A stretch of DNA of 64,000 nucleotides from Thiocapsa rosea (GCF_003634315.1 NZ_RBXL01000001.1:3824501-3888500); one strand, 5' to 3'. Numbered from the stretch's first letter, positions 52,004 to 61,706 are shown. Notes: a model not told the origin generated them from the letters alone. Translations and numbers: made by a program.

Positions 52004-53542
52004 ATGAGCGAGCAAGATCGGAACACCACTACGGCGGCGTCGAGCGAGGACGCGGTCGACGAGCACAAGCTGATTGCGCAGCGTCGCGAGAAGCTGTCGC
52101 AGTTGCGCGCCCAAGGCCCTGCGTTTCCGAATGATTTTCGGCGCGATGTGATCGCGGGCGAGCTGCTGGCCGAATACGGCGAGCACGAGCCCGAGGCGAT
52201 CGAGGCGCTCGGGCTGCCCGTGAAGGTCGCCGGTCGGCTGATGAGCCGGCGCGTCATGGGCAAGGCGAGCTTTGCGCATGTGCAGGACATGTCCGGGCGT
52301 ATTCAGCTCTTCGTCCAGCGCGATATAGTCGGCGAGGACGCCTACGCGGTCTTCAAGCGCGACTACGATCTGGGCGATATCCTCGGCGCCGAGGGTCTGC
52401 TGTTCAAGACCAAGACCGGCGAGCTGTCGATCAAGTGCGACAGCATTCGTCTGCTGACCAAAGCGTTGCGTCCGCTTCCCGAGAAGTTCCATGGTCTGAC
52501 CGACATGGAAAGCCGCTATCGCCAGCGCTATCTCGATCTCATCATGAACGGCGGCACGCGCGAGACCTTCCGCATCCGCACCCGGGTCATCCAGTTCATC
52601 CGCGACTATCTGAACGCCCGTGGTTATCTGGAGGTCGAGACCCCGATGATGCAGGTGATCCCAGGCGGCGCGGTCGCGCGTCCCTTCATCACGCATCACA
52701 ACGCCTTGGACATGCAGCTCTTTCTGCGTATTGCGCCCGAGCTTTTCCTCAAGCGCCTGGTGGTCGGCGGTCTGGAGAAGGTCTACGAGATCAACCGCAA
52801 TTTCCGCAACGAGGGGCTGTCCACGCGCCACAACCCCGAGTTCACCATGCTCGAGTTCTACGAGGCATACGCCGACTATCGCGACCTCATGGATCTGACC
52901 GAGAACATGCTGCGCGAGATGGCCGAGCAGGTCCTCGGCCGCACGCTGATCCAGTATCAAGGCGAGGACTACGACTTCGGACAGCCCTTCGCGCGCATGA
53001 CGGTCCGCGAGGCGATTCTGCACTTCAACCCGGATCTCGAACCGGCGGATGTCGACGACCTCGAGCGTGCCCGCGCGGTCGCCGCTCGACTGGGGATTGC
53101 GGTCAAGCCCGGCTGGGGTCTCGGCAAGCTCCAGATCGAGCTGTTCGAGCATACTGCCGAGCACCGGTTGATGGCCCCGACCTTCATCACCCAATACCCC
53201 ACCGAGGTCTCCCCGCTGGCGCGGCGCAACGACGAGAACCCCTTCGTCACCGACCGCTTCGAATTCTTCGTCGGCGGACGCGAGATCGCCAACGGCTTCT
53301 CCGAGCTGAACGACGCCGAAGACCAAGCCGATCGATTCCGCCAACAGGTGGCCGAGAAGGAAGCGGGTGATCTCGAGGCCATGTATTTCGACGCCGACTA
53401 TATCCGCGCCCTGGAGCACGGCATGCCGCCGACGGCGGGCGAGGGCATCGGCATCGACCGCCTGGTGATGCTCTTCACCGACTCGCCCTCGATCCGCGAT
53501 GTCCTGCTGTTCCCGCACATGCGCCCGGAAGCCGGCGCCTGA
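52004..53542 (+). CDS. lysS: Lysyl-tRNA synthetase, class II
   Basis: 512 residues. The N-terminal OB fold, then motif 1-like [26 protein letters not shown] and motif 2 [23 protein letters not shown], motif 3 [20 protein letters not shown]. Charges tRNA-Lys. It follows prfB by two repeats and is probably co-transcribed. Confidence 0.98.
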   Translation: MSEQDRNTTTAASSEDAVDEHKLIAQRREKLSQLRAQGPAFPNDFRRDVIAGELLAEYGEHEPEAIEALGLPVKVAGRLMSRRVMGKASFAHVQDMSGRIQLFVQRDIVGEDAYAVFKRDYDLGDILGAEGLLFKTKTGELSIKCDSIRLLTKALRPLPEKFHGLTDMESRYRQRYLDLIMNGGTRETFRIRTRVIQFIRDYLNARGYLEVETPMMQVIPGGAVARPFITHHNALDMQLFLRIAPELFLKRLVVGGLEKVYEINRNFRNEGLSTRHNPEFTMLEFYEAYADYRDLMDLTENMLREMAEQVLGRTLIQYQGEDYDFGQPFARMTVREAILHFNPDLEPADVDDLERARAVAARLGIAVKPGWGLGKLQIELFEHTAEHRLMAPTFITQYPTEVSPLARRNDENPFVTDRFEFFVGGREIANGFSELNDAEDQADRFRQQVAEKEAGDLEAMYFDADYIRALEHGMPPTAGEGIGIDRLVMLFTDSPSIRDVLLFPHMRPEAGA

Positions 53543-53762
53543 GTCGAAAGGAGAGCTCAAAGGAGAGGTCCGGCGCGGCAGCTCGCGGCCGTTCCGCCGC
53601 AAGCTTGCCGGCGGGCCGCTGTCACGCGTTTCGGTCTATCCTCACGCGGACTCCGGGAGCGACGCGCCAGTTGTCGATCCGAACAAGCCGACGCCCCGCA
53701 CGGCATCGCCGGCGGTCGCGCCACTTTCGGTCGATCAGGCCGAGGCGGATTGGAGGGACCGA

Positions 53763-54068
53763 ATGAACAAAACCGCAAAAGCCGCATGGCGCACGGCCCT
53801 GCCAATCGTCGCCGCCGCATGGACCCCGCTCCCGCACGCCGACGCCGAGATCTGGACGCCCATTCCGGGTACCCGGACCCCCGACTACGGCGGCCCGCTC
53901 CTCATCGAGCGCGACGGCATCGTCTATCCCGCGATCAAAGGCACCCGCACCCCGGACTACGGCGCGTCCGAGCGCCTGATCATCCGTGACGGCAAGGTCT
54001 ACAACGCCATTCCCGGCACCAACACACCCGACTATGGCTCGGGGCAACGTCTGCTCAGAGATCGCTGA
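53763..54068 (+). CDS. Small secreted protein with TPDYG repeats
   Basis: 101 residues from ATG 53763, preceded by SD GGAGGGACC. The N-terminus [20 protein letters not shown] ends in ADA, a plausible signal peptide. The mature part is three tandem units of about 33 residues: [57 protein letters not shown]. Role unknown; repeated TPDYG-(hydrophobic) is not a motif I know. The reading frame stays open 260 bases upstream but a long version would overlap lysS. Confidence 0.72.
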   Translation: MNKTAKAAWRTALPIVAAAWTPLPHADAEIWTPIPGTRTPDYGGPLLIERDGIVYPAIKGTRTPDYGASERLIIRDGKVYNAIPGTNTPDYGSGQRLLRDR

Positions 54069-54119
54069 CCCGCGGCCGATTCGCCCCTTCGCCATCGCAT
54101 CCAGGTTCTGAACCGTTCC

Positions 54120-54204
54120 TAAACCGCGTCCAGAGCGAGATGCTCACTTTCGAGTGAGCTCGACGTTTGGTGCATCCACGGCCCTTAGCGGGGACGCGGT
54201 TTAG
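54120..54204. repeat. Palindromic repeat, type A, copy
   Basis: Ends TAAACCGCGTCC and GGACGCGGTTTA; interior ATGCTCACTTTCGAGTGAG. First half of a composite with the type B copy at 54227, linker 22 bases (ATAAGATATTTTTTTAATC). Confidence 0.9.
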
Positions 54205-54226
54205 AATAAGATATTTTTTTAATCTC

Positions 54227-54312
54227 TTAAACCGCGCCGACTCCAACGGCTGTCAAGTCTACCGGGGCCGATCCCTTCCAAAACATCGCATACCGCGCTG
54301 GGCGCGGTTTAA
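54227..54312. repeat. Palindromic repeat, type B, copy; supplies a stop codon
   Basis: Ends TTAAACCGCGCC and GGGCGCGGTTTAA. Bases 54309-54311 are the TAA stop of the LexA-like gene. Confidence 0.9.
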
Positions 54313-54782
54313 GCGGACAGGAGCACCACGCCCGAGACGACGCCGAGGATTTCGATGTCGCCGTCGTGCAGGATGAGGGGCTCCATGTCGGGATTGGCGG
54401 GCTGGAGTCGGATGCGGTCGTTCTCGGCGTAGAAGCGTTTGAGGGTGACGCGGTCGCCGTCGAGGCGTGCGACGACGGTGGTGCCGGTTTCGGCGTTCGG
54501 GCGGGGGTCTATGATGACGAGGTCGCCGTCGTGGATCCCGTCTTCGAGCATGGATTCGCCGCGCACGCGCAGGGCGTAGGCCCCGGGGCGTGCGAGGTGG
54601 GTGGGGACGAGGATGGTCTCGGGATCCTCGAGATGCTCGATCGGTGCTCCGGCGCTGACGCAGCCGAGCAGGGGCAGCTCGACACCGGGGTCTTCGCTCG
54701 GGTTGCGCGGGTCGAGCGCGGGATTCCAGGTGCGGTGCCGGCGTTTGTGGAGTCTTGCGTCGGAGTCATCCATCCAGGGCAT
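54309..54782 (-). CDS. LexA/UmuD-like S24 self-cleaving protein without HTH domain
   Basis: 157 residues. ELPLLGCVSAGAPIEHLED has the Ala-Gly cleavage site; nucleophile Ser in LRVRGESMLEDGIHDGDLVI and base Lys in RVTLKRFYAENDRIRLQP. That is the LexA/UmuD catalytic core. The DNA-binding winged helix of LexA is missing; residues 1-35 are charged and low-complexity. It could be a UmuD-like or a repressor half. No umuC beside it. Its stop TAA is inside the type B repeat. Start 54782 or 54773. Confidence 0.82.
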   Translation of the reverse strand: MPWMDDSDARLHKRRHRTWNPALDPRNPSEDPGVELPLLGCVSAGAPIEHLEDPETILVPTHLARPGAYALRVRGESMLEDGIHDGDLVIIDPRPNAETGTTVVARLDGDRVTLKRFYAENDRIRLQPANPDMEPLILHDGDIEILGVVSGVVLLSA

Positions 54783-54820
54783 CCGGGCGGGTTCTGGGTC
54801 GTGGCCGATGCACAGCCGTG

Positions 54821-57697
54821 TCAGGCCGTCGCTTCGCCGGGCTCTCGGGCGAGGGCTTGGCGGATCCGCTCGAAGCGGCTGTTCAGGCCGGCGGAACGGG
54901 GTGCGGGGCCGCAGAGGTACCACTCTTTGAGGAGTCTGGCGCTGCCTTGCAGGGGATCTTCCTCGCCGTCGACCATCCGCTCGGTCAGGCGTGCGACCTG
55001 GAACTCCAAGCGTTGTTGGGCAAGCTCGGGCGGGGTTTCGACGCCGGCGAGGATTTCGAGCTGTAGACAGAGTTGGCTCAGGTGCGCGGCGTTGGCGTCG
55101 TAGCGGCGGCGCAGTCCGGCGAGCTGCTCGGGGTTGTGTGCGGCGGCGAGCGCGGACGCGAAACGCGCGGCGATGGCCTGTTGGATCTCGGAATCCTGTT
55201 GCTCGGGTAGCTCTGCCCAGGCCTGCTCGGCCGCTTCGGGGGCGAGCAGGGCGTCGGCTTCTCCGAGGAGTCCGAGTTCGAGACGCTCGCATAGCGCGGC
55301 TTGGCGTTGCAGCAGATCGAATGCGCCTCGGCGCTGTTGGTCCTCGCAGTCGCGCAGGTGCTGTTTGAGCGCCTCGCGGGTCTCGCGCCAGCGTTCGTTG
55401 AGCGGGCCGGCGCTCTGGCGCGGGATGGGCAGGGACTGGGCATCGTCCCAGCGCCGTTCGAGCTCGCGCAGCTCGGTGCGCAGTCGTTTCGGGTCCTGCT
55501 CGTTTCGGGCGAGTGCGATGGCGTCGGTGCAGACGGTCTCGCGCGTGGCGAGATGCTCCTTCATCTCGTTGGCGTGGGCCTGGTGCAACGCGGCGCGACG
55601 CTCGAAGATGGCGTCGCAGGCGCTGCGGAAGGTCTGCCAGAGCTTGTTTTCGTCCTTGTGGCGGGCCGGTACGGTGGTGTGCCACTCGCGCTGGAGAGCC
55701 TTGGTCCGCTCGATGGCGGCGTCCAGATCGGGCTCGTCGACGAGGGCCTCGACCTTGGCGATCAGGTCCTGCTTCATCGCCTGATTGCGTTTGCGCTCCC
55801 CGTCAAGGCGACGATCGAGCTGCTTGAGCGCGTGGCGGAAGCGCCCTTCGAGCGCCTTGAAGTGGCGCGAGTCCACCGGTCCGATGGAGGCCCAGGTGTG
55901 GCGGGTCTCGCGCTCGGCGCGCAGGACGCGCTTCCAGTCGATGCGGTCCCAATCGACCTTGGAGAGGAAGTCTTCGATCTGGTCGCAGACGGACTCGCGC
56001 GCGGCACGGTTGGCCTCGCGCTCGGCCGCTTGGGCTTCGAGGTAGGGGCGACAGCGCTCTTGGACGGCGTCGCACGCCTTGTGGAAACGCTCGGCGACGG
56101 CGGCGCTGGCGCGCGGTCCGGTCTTCTCCAGACCCTTCCAGTCCATGCGCATGGTGTGGAGCCGTTCGCTCAGGGCTTGCAGGGGCAGGTCGGCCTCGAT
56201 GAGCTGCTCCATCTCCTCGCAGAGGCCGTCGCGATGCTGATCGGCACCCCAGCGGCGCCAGTGTTGCAGGTCGCGCAGGCGCGGTGCGAGCACATGCAGG
56301 CGTGCGGCGATCTCCTCGGCCGCACCCTTGGGCAGGGCGCTGGCTTCGACCAGGTCCAGGCCGGCGCGCAGGCTTTGGTAGAGCGGGTCGGCCTTCTTCA
56401 GCTCGCCCTCTTCGAGGTGCTTCTCCAGCTCGGCGAGTTTTTCGGGGAGCTGTTTGAGACGGTGCTCGGCGTTCTTGCGCTGGGTCTTGGTCCGCGATTC
56501 GAGGCGCTCCACCAGTGCGAGGAAGGCTTCGGTCTCGGCCGTTGCGGGGAGTTCGGCGGCGAGTGCGCGTGCTTGCTCGATGAAGGTCTTGGTCGCGCGC
56601 AGATCGAGCGGCTTGGGCTCGTCGAGGAGCTTCTGTGCCCGATTGCTTGATTTATGTAATTGCGACAGACGCTTGCGCTGATCGCCGAGGGCCGTACATG
56701 CGGCGTCGGCCGCGTCCATGAGCGTGCGGTAGCGCTGGTCGAGGGGTCTCTGGCGTTGCGGCGGGAGTGCGTCGAGGGCGTCCCAGGCGGTCGAGACCCG
56801 TTCGCACAGTGCGCGAATCTCTGGCTCGGCGGTCAGCGCGGGGGCCTCGGACAAGGTGTCGAGGAGGGCGAGGCGTTCGGCGTGCAATGACTCGTGGGCC
56901 TCTTCGGCGGCGACCCGGGCGGCGGTCTCGCGGGCGTGACCGCCATAAGCCTGGATGAAGCGCTCCCGCGCGGTCTCGTAGCGCGTGCGCCAGTCCGGCT
57001 CGGCCTCCTCGCGGATCTCGGCCCATTGGCGGTCGAGAAGATCGAGGATGGCACGATCCTGGTGCCAATGTTCGAGTCGACCTAGACGCTCGGCCTTTTG
57101 GCAAAGTTCGTCACACAGTGCGCGCACGCGCAGCGGACGCTCTTCGCGCTCGGCGATTAGGCGCAGTTTCTCGCGTGCGCTGCGGTAGACGTTCTTGTCG
57201 CGCTTGCCGATCTGGCGCACGACCTGTTCAAGTGCGTCTTTGGTCTCGATGCGCTCGACGGCCGCGCCGCGGTTGGCTGCGAGGGGATCCTGGACGGCGC
57301 AGAGCGCGAGCGCCTCGGGAGACGCAAGCCGCTCGATCGCTGCGCGCCGGACCTCGGGAGCCTGCCCTTGGATGGCGACCTGCTCGAGGGTGCGCGCGTC
57401 CTCGACGAGCGAAAGCTCCGCGAGGCGTGCATCGACGCCGACTCCGTCGGGTGTGTGCTCGGCCGGCTGCGTGCCGCAGAGGAGATGCCGATAGCGGGCG
57501 GCGGCGATCTCGCGCACGCCGGCGTCGGCGTCTTCGGTGAGGATCAGGCGAAGATGGGACAGCCCGAGAAGCCGCCGCGTGGCCTCGCGCCGCACCGCGG
57601 GATCTTCGTGACTGAGGGCGCGTTCGGCCAGAACCTCCTGGTCTTCCTCTTTGTGTGTCTCTTGTCGTTTTTTCTTGAGAAAGCGCTCGAATAGCAT
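54821..57697 (-). CDS. DUF349 repeat protein
   Basis: 958 residues, highly charged, mostly coiled-coil. DUF349 units (for example EKLRLIAEREERPLRVRALC at ~200; AEIREEAEPDWRTRYETARE; LIEADLPLQALSERLHTMRM; AQSLPIPRQSAGPLNERWRE) recur at least five times. No membrane segment. Start 57697 gives MLFERFLKKKRQETHKEE. Proteins like this are long, rod-like and of unknown role. 38 bases separate its end from the LexA-like start, so the two form a unit. Confidence 0.82.
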   Translation of the reverse strand: MLFERFLKKKRQETHKEEDQEVLAERALSHEDPAVRREATRRLLGLSHLRLILTEDADAGVREIAAARYRHLLCGTQPAEHTPDGVGVDARLAELSLVEDARTLEQVAIQGQAPEVRRAAIERLASPEALALCAVQDPLAANRGAAVERIETKDALEQVVRQIGKRDKNVYRSAREKLRLIAEREERPLRVRALCDELCQKAERLGRLEHWHQDRAILDLLDRQWAEIREEAEPDWRTRYETARERFIQAYGGHARETAARVAAEEAHESLHAERLALLDTLSEAPALTAEPEIRALCERVSTAWDALDALPPQRQRPLDQRYRTLMDAADAACTALGDQRKRLSQLHKSSNRAQKLLDEPKPLDLRATKTFIEQARALAAELPATAETEAFLALVERLESRTKTQRKNAEHRLKQLPEKLAELEKHLEEGELKKADPLYQSLRAGLDLVEASALPKGAAEEIAARLHVLAPRLRDLQHWRRWGADQHRDGLCEEMEQLIEADLPLQALSERLHTMRMDWKGLEKTGPRASAAVAERFHKACDAVQERCRPYLEAQAAEREANRAARESVCDQIEDFLSKVDWDRIDWKRVLRAERETRHTWASIGPVDSRHFKALEGRFRHALKQLDRRLDGERKRNQAMKQDLIAKVEALVDEPDLDAAIERTKALQREWHTTVPARHKDENKLWQTFRSACDAIFERRAALHQAHANEMKEHLATRETVCTDAIALARNEQDPKRLRTELRELERRWDDAQSLPIPRQSAGPLNERWRETREALKQHLRDCEDQQRRGAFDLLQRQAALCERLELGLLGEADALLAPEAAEQAWAELPEQQDSEIQQAIAARFASALAAAHNPEQLAGLRRRYDANAAHLSQLCLQLEILAGVETPPELAQQRLEFQVARLTERMVDGEEDPLQGSARLLKEWYLCGPAPRSAGLNSRFERIRQALAREPGEATA

Positions 57698-57807
57698 GTG
57701 TGACTCGCCAACCGTTGCCCACGGACCGGCCATTGTACTCAGAAACGCGAGCAAACGGTCTGACGACTCTATACCTGGCGCAGCACGGACGATGTGTCGA
57801 GACTGTT

Positions 57808-57854
57808 CGTTGTCGTTGTCGTTGTCGATGGTCGGTGACGACAACGACAACGAA
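57808..57854. repeat. GTTGTC hexamer palindrome, locus 2
   Basis: CGTTGTCGTTGTCGTTGTCG followed by ATGGTCGGTGA and then GACAACGACAACG. Shorter arms than the other two loci. Upstream of the DUF349 gene. Confidence 0.8.
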
Positions 57855-57894
57855 AATGATCTCGGTCGGTCTCGGAATCTCTGCACTGCTCCAC

Positions 57895-57980
57895 TAAACC
57901 GCGCCAGCTCTAACGGTCGTCAAGTCTGCCGGGGCCGATCCCATCCAAAAACATCGCATACCGCACCGGGCGCGGTTTAG
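57895..57980. repeat. Palindromic repeat, type B, copy; supplies a stop codon
   Basis: Ends TAAACCGCGCC and GGGCGCGGTTTAG. Bases 57977-57979 are the TAA stop of the hypothetical gene at 57977-58828. Confidence 0.9.
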
Positions 57981-58828
57981 ATCCGGCAGTGCGTCGGCAG
58001 GACCGCGTGAAGTCGGGTGTCCTCCGCAGGCAACGCGATCCCGGCGTCCTCGGCGATGAGGCGAAGGACGGGAATGAAGGGGTAACCCGCGCCGGTCTCG
58101 GCTTTGGTCTCGAAACAGGCCTCGTAGGCGTCGGCGATGCGCCGAACGAGGCGACGGGCCGTCTCGCCGATTGGGTCGTCCGGATGCGGGGGCGCCGCCG
58201 CTGCGGTCGTGGCGGCCGAAGGTGAGATCGGCTGCACGGCAGGCGGCGTGTCGAGGAGGGCTGACGCGGCTGCCGCGATGCGCTCGACCTCGCGACAGAC
58301 CGCGTCCAGATAGGTTTGGTCGTGGGGCCGGTCGAACGGGTCGGAGCTTCGCAGACGACCGGTGAGCGCCTCGCGCGACGGCTCGTCGAGTGCTCCGAGC
58401 CCCCGGACGAGCAGACGTGCCGTGTCCGCGAGTGCCGAGAGCGGTTCGCTTGGATGCGGTGTCGGCTCCGTGGCTGGACGTTCCGCCGGCTTGGCGGCCG
58501 ATACGGCAGCGGCCTTCTCGACTTTCGCCGGGGTGCGGGCGTCCTTCCCGGATGCACGACAGCTCGCAATGCCGTACTCGACGGCGGCGGCAAACAGCTC
58601 GCGGCTTTCCGGATCACCGACGGCCTGATCGCTCAGGCACGCGAGCAGGGCGGCCCGCCCGGATTCGGAGAGTCGGTAGGGTTCGAGAAAGTGGGCCTTC
58701 TTGGTGCGTTTGAGCGCGTTCCGAGGCGGGGCATCCGGCGGCTCGGCCTCCGCGTTGCGCATCCCACGGCTGCGCGGCGGACTGCTCTGTCGCCCCGGTG
58801 TCGGCGTCGGGATGCCTGATTTTCGCAT
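57977..58828 (-). CDS. Hypothetical Ala/Pro-rich protein
   Basis: 283 residues. Basic Pro/Ser-rich N-terminus, then SKRTKKAHFLEPYRLSESGR-like start of a folded part (~45) and a Pro/Ala-rich linker. The C-terminal ~70 residues (ETARRLVRRIADAYEACFET) are helical. No family assigned. Flanked by type B repeats at both ends, the downstream one providing its stop. Possibly a phasin-like or regulatory protein, but there is no specific evidence. Confidence 0.5.
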   Translation of the reverse strand: MRKSGIPTPTPGRQSSPPRSRGMRNAEAEPPDAPPRNALKRTKKAHFLEPYRLSESGRAALLACLSDQAVGDPESRELFAAAVEYGIASCRASGKDARTPAKVEKAAAVSAAKPAERPATEPTPHPSEPLSALADTARLLVRGLGALDEPSREALTGRLRSSDPFDRPHDQTYLDAVCREVERIAAAASALLDTPPAVQPISPSAATTAAAAPPHPDDPIGETARRLVRRIADAYEACFETKAETGAGYPFIPVLRLIAEDAGIALPAEDTRLHAVLPTHCRI

Positions 58829-58883
58829 GATGCCGTTCCTTCCGCGGGCGCCTGCCCGGTTGCGGACGTTGCTCGGTGAACGC

Positions 58884-58983
58884 TTAAACCGCGCCCGGTG
58901 CGGTATGCGTCATGTGTTGGAATGGCTTGGCCGCGCCAGCTCCGACGACCTGGATGGATGACTGTCGGAGCTGGCGCGGTTTA
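58884..58983. repeat. Palindromic repeat, type B, 100-bp form; supplies a stop codon
   Basis: Ends TTAAACCGCGCC and CTGGCGCGGTTTA. Inner hairpin CCAGCTCCGAC/GTCGGAGCTGG. Bases 58981-58983 are the TAA stop of the metallo-hydrolase gene. Confidence 0.88.
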
Positions 58984-59613
58984 GTCGCGAACGAAAGGGT
59001 TGGTGCGTCGCTCCTCGCCCAGGGTCGACATGGGGCCGTGCCCGGGGATGAATCGCACATCGTCTCCGAGCGGAAACAGGCGATCCCGGATGGAGTCGAG
59101 GAGCTGGCGATGGTTTCCGCGCGGAAAGTCCGTGCGTCCGATCGAGCCCTTGAAGAGGACGTCGCCGACCTGGGCGAGCTTGCCGTGTGCGTCGAAGAAG
59201 ACGAGATGGCCCGGTGTGTGACCGGGGCAGTGCAGGACCTCGAGGGTCTCCTCGCCGACGGCGATGCGCTCGCCCGGCTGCAGCCAGCGATCGGGCTCGA
59301 ATGCGGTGACGGGCGGAAACCCGAACATCTCGCACTGCTCGGCCAGGGCGTTGAGCCAGAAGGCGTCGTCCGGATGCGGGCCCCAAATCGGGATGCCGAG
59401 TCGGCGCGCGATCTCGGCGCTGGCGCCGACGTGGTCGAGGTGGCCGTGGGTGAGCAGAACGTATTCGGGTTTCAGCTTCAGCGCTGCGACCTGCTCGAGG
59501 ATGCGCTCGGCCTCGCCGCCCGGATCCACGATGACGGCGGCAAGGGTGCGCTCGCACCAGAGTAAGGTGGTGTTCTGCTGAAAGGGGGTGACGGGGATGA
59601 TTCGAAATTGCAC
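58981..59613 (-). CDS. MBL-fold hydrolase, glyoxalase II-like (YcbL/GloC type)
   Basis: 210 residues. Zinc motif VLLTHGHLDHVGASAEIARR, ligand His in VLHCPGHTPGHLVF, Asp in LAQVGDVLFKGSIGRTDFPR and FIPGHGPMSTLGEER at the end. Without the C-terminal helical domain of glyoxalase II it is of the GloC/YcbL group, hydrolysing S-lactoylglutathione-like thioesters. Its stop codon is contributed by a type B repeat. Confidence 0.9.
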   Translation of the reverse strand: MQFRIIPVTPFQQNTTLLWCERTLAAVIVDPGGEAERILEQVAALKLKPEYVLLTHGHLDHVGASAEIARRLGIPIWGPHPDDAFWLNALAEQCEMFGFPPVTAFEPDRWLQPGERIAVGEETLEVLHCPGHTPGHLVFFDAHGKLAQVGDVLFKGSIGRTDFPRGNHRQLLDSIRDRLFPLGDDVRFIPGHGPMSTLGEERRTNPFVRD

Positions 59614-59863
59614 GGGTCAGGATCACGCGTTCGGGGCTCGATGTCCGCGCATGGTTTCATCTGGTGTCCGGGTTGTCCAGGACTCGATCGAGAGCCGATC
59701 GCTAGGGGCGGACGTGACCCGAGACGCGGATGTCGGCGGATGGATGCGGGGCCTGTCCGTGAGGGCGAGACGCGCTTCGACCGGGCGACGGGGCCTCTCG
59801 GGTCGGGTTGCCGGCGCTCGAGAAGCCCGGGTCGGGGGCCGATGTCGGCAACCCGGTCTGCCC

Positions 59864-60100
59864 TCAGGAGCGCAGAATGGCGTAGAGCGTATCCTTCAGA
59901 ACCAGGCGTTCCTTCTTGAGTTCCTCGATGGTCTCGTCGGCGACGGGCGTGCCCAGTTCTTCGAGATTGCGTACCCGGGCGTCGAGTGTGTCGTAGTCGT
60001 CCATCATTTGCGCGAACTCGGCGTTGCTCGAGCGCAGGGCAGAGATCTTCGCTTCGAGATCGGGGAACTCGTGAAGGAGGTCGTGTGATTCGCCAAGCAT
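59864..60100 (-). CDS. DUF465 protein (YdcH family)
   Basis: 78 residues, all helical: HDLLHEFPDLEAKISALRSS, AQMMDDYDTLDARVRNLEEL and IEELKKERLVLKDTLYAILR. Typical of the small YdcH/DUF465 group with a conserved end KxRLxLKDxLY. Function unknown. Confidence 0.85.
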   Translation of the reverse strand: MLGESHDLLHEFPDLEAKISALRSSNAEFAQMMDDYDTLDARVRNLEELGTPVADETIEELKKERLVLKDTLYAILRS

Positions 60101-60288
60101 TGTATCCGTTCCTCAAAAATGTGCAGTAACCCGCGCAGTGGCCGCGCCGGGGGTCGTGTGGTCGGGGCGGGTCTGGCTCGCCGGGTGCAGGCGCAGCGGC
60201 AAACCCGGCTCGATGCCCCAAAATGATACCGCAGCGTCAGGGGTCGGACATAGCCCGTTCACGCCGAACGGTTTGTTTGGCCGTCGTC

Positions 60289-60804
60289 TTACTTGGTGTT
60301 CGCATCCAGGTGCTTGATGACTTCGGCGGTCAGATCGAGCTTCTCGTCGAGATAGAGGAGTCCGGACATCCCGGGCTCGACGACCATGCCGACCTTGTTC
60401 TTCTTGGCGACGGCGTTGATGGAGTCGCGCGCCGGACCGATAATCTCGCGGCTCTTGGTCTGCTGGACCTTCATGATCTCCTGTTGGATGCCGTTGGCCT
60501 TCTCCTGGAAGGCTTCGATGCGCTTCTGGACGTCGGCCTCCTGCTTGCTGACTTGGTCGGCGCTCATCAGTGGTGCATCGCGCTCGAGCGATTGCTGGAG
60601 CTTGCGGATCTCCTGCTCCTCGGCAGCCATCTCTTCCCCGCGCGGCTCGAACTCTTCACGCAGCTGCTCCTGAAGACGTTTGCCCAGCTTGCTGTCCTCG
60701 AGGACCTTTTGCATGTCGACATACCCCACCACGTCGGCGGCCAAGGCGTGGGTCGGCACGATGAAGAACAGAGCAAGCGCGGCAAGGAGGGCAAAACGGG
60801 ACAT
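60289..60804 (-). CDS. OmpH/Skp-family periplasmic chaperone
   Basis: 171 residues. Signal peptide MSRFALLAALALFFIVPTHA-LAA, then DVVGYVDMQKVLEDSKLGKR, long coiled arm, and NAVAKKNKVGMVVEPGMSGL. This is the Skp/OmpH fold, which keeps outer-membrane proteins soluble in the periplasm. It is not next to bamA here, so it may be a paralogue of the main skp gene. Confidence 0.85.
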   Translation of the reverse strand: MSRFALLAALALFFIVPTHALAADVVGYVDMQKVLEDSKLGKRLQEQLREEFEPRGEEMAAEEQEIRKLQQSLERDAPLMSADQVSKQEADVQKRIEAFQEKANGIQQEIMKVQQTKSREIIGPARDSINAVAKKNKVGMVVEPGMSGLLYLDEKLDLTAEVIKHLDANTK

Positions 60805-61063
60805 GAGCAGGACTCCGAGGGTCGAAAGAGTAGGGTGATGCAAGACGCGGTTTGCGAGCATACAGCGGCAAGGCCGATCACGGAACGGCGCCGCGCGCGA
60901 TTTTAACCCTCCGCTCTCGCTCATGGGAAACCACTCGCATGCTTGCGTCGCGGGCGCGCCTGTCGGATCCTGTCGCTCGGCTCGGGCATTCGGATATCCG
61001 CCGAGGGTTCGCGGACTTGGGTCTGCTCGGCGATCGTCGACATCTTTTTCGGAGATCCACACC

Positions 61064-61606
61064 GTGGGCAACTCGTTGCAGGACCAATTGCTCAAGGCCG
61101 GCTTGGTCAACGAGCAGAAGCTCAAGCAGGCACGTTCCACCAAGCACAAGAAGACCAAGCAGCACGCCGGTCCGCGCAGCACGGCGCTCGACAACGAGGC
61201 CCGGCTGGCCGCCGAGCGTGCCCGTCGCGAGAAGCTCGAGCGCGACCGCGAGCTCAATCTGCGCCGTCAGGAAGAAGCGGCCTTGCGGGCCGCGGAGAAC
61301 GAGATTCGCCAGCTCGTACACACCCATCGGGTGGTGCGCGATCGCGGCGATCTGGCGTTCAATTTCACCGACGGCACGACGCTCAAGCGCATCTATGTCA
61401 ACAAGGAGCAGCACGCGAAGCTGGTCGGAGGAAGCCTGGCCGTCGTCCGACAGGATGCCTTCTACGAGGTCGTGCCTGCGGAGATCGCCGTGCGGGTGGC
61501 GGCGCGCGATGCGAGCCTGGTCTTGGTCCACAACAAGGCCGCCGAGGAGAAGGACGCGGACGATCCGTACGCCGACTATCAGGTCCCGGACGACCTCATC
61601 TGGTGA
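61064..61606 (+). CDS. DUF2058 protein (YaiL family)
   Basis: 180 residues. Start GTG 61064: VGNSLQDQLLKAGLVNEQKL then a Lys/Arg-rich coil and, at ~100, FNFTDGTTLKRIYVNKEQHA. The charged N-terminal coil and beta C-terminal segment match DUF2058, a nucleoprotein/polysome-associated group. Ends DPYADYQVPDDLIW, characteristic. Confidence 0.88.
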   Translation: MGNSLQDQLLKAGLVNEQKLKQARSTKHKKTKQHAGPRSTALDNEARLAAERARREKLERDRELNLRRQEEAALRAAENEIRQLVHTHRVVRDRGDLAFNFTDGTTLKRIYVNKEQHAKLVGGSLAVVRQDAFYEVVPAEIAVRVAARDASLVLVHNKAAEEKDADDPYADYQVPDDLIW

Positions 61607-61706
61607 TGCGATCCGGTGATGCGATCTGGCGCCGTATTCGATGCGGATGATCCGGCGTGATCCGAACCCACTGAATTCAAACATCGAATAGACAGGAAGA
61701 CCACGG

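Noticed and set aside
53499-53762. Upstream extension of the TPDYG protein into lysS
   Set aside because: The ATG at 53763 has a strong SD and an immediate signal peptide; the upstream part would overlap lysS and shows no signal.
55301-56650. 449-residue plus-strand frame opposite the DUF349 gene
   Set aside because: Shadow of the Leu/Glu/Arg-rich coil gene.
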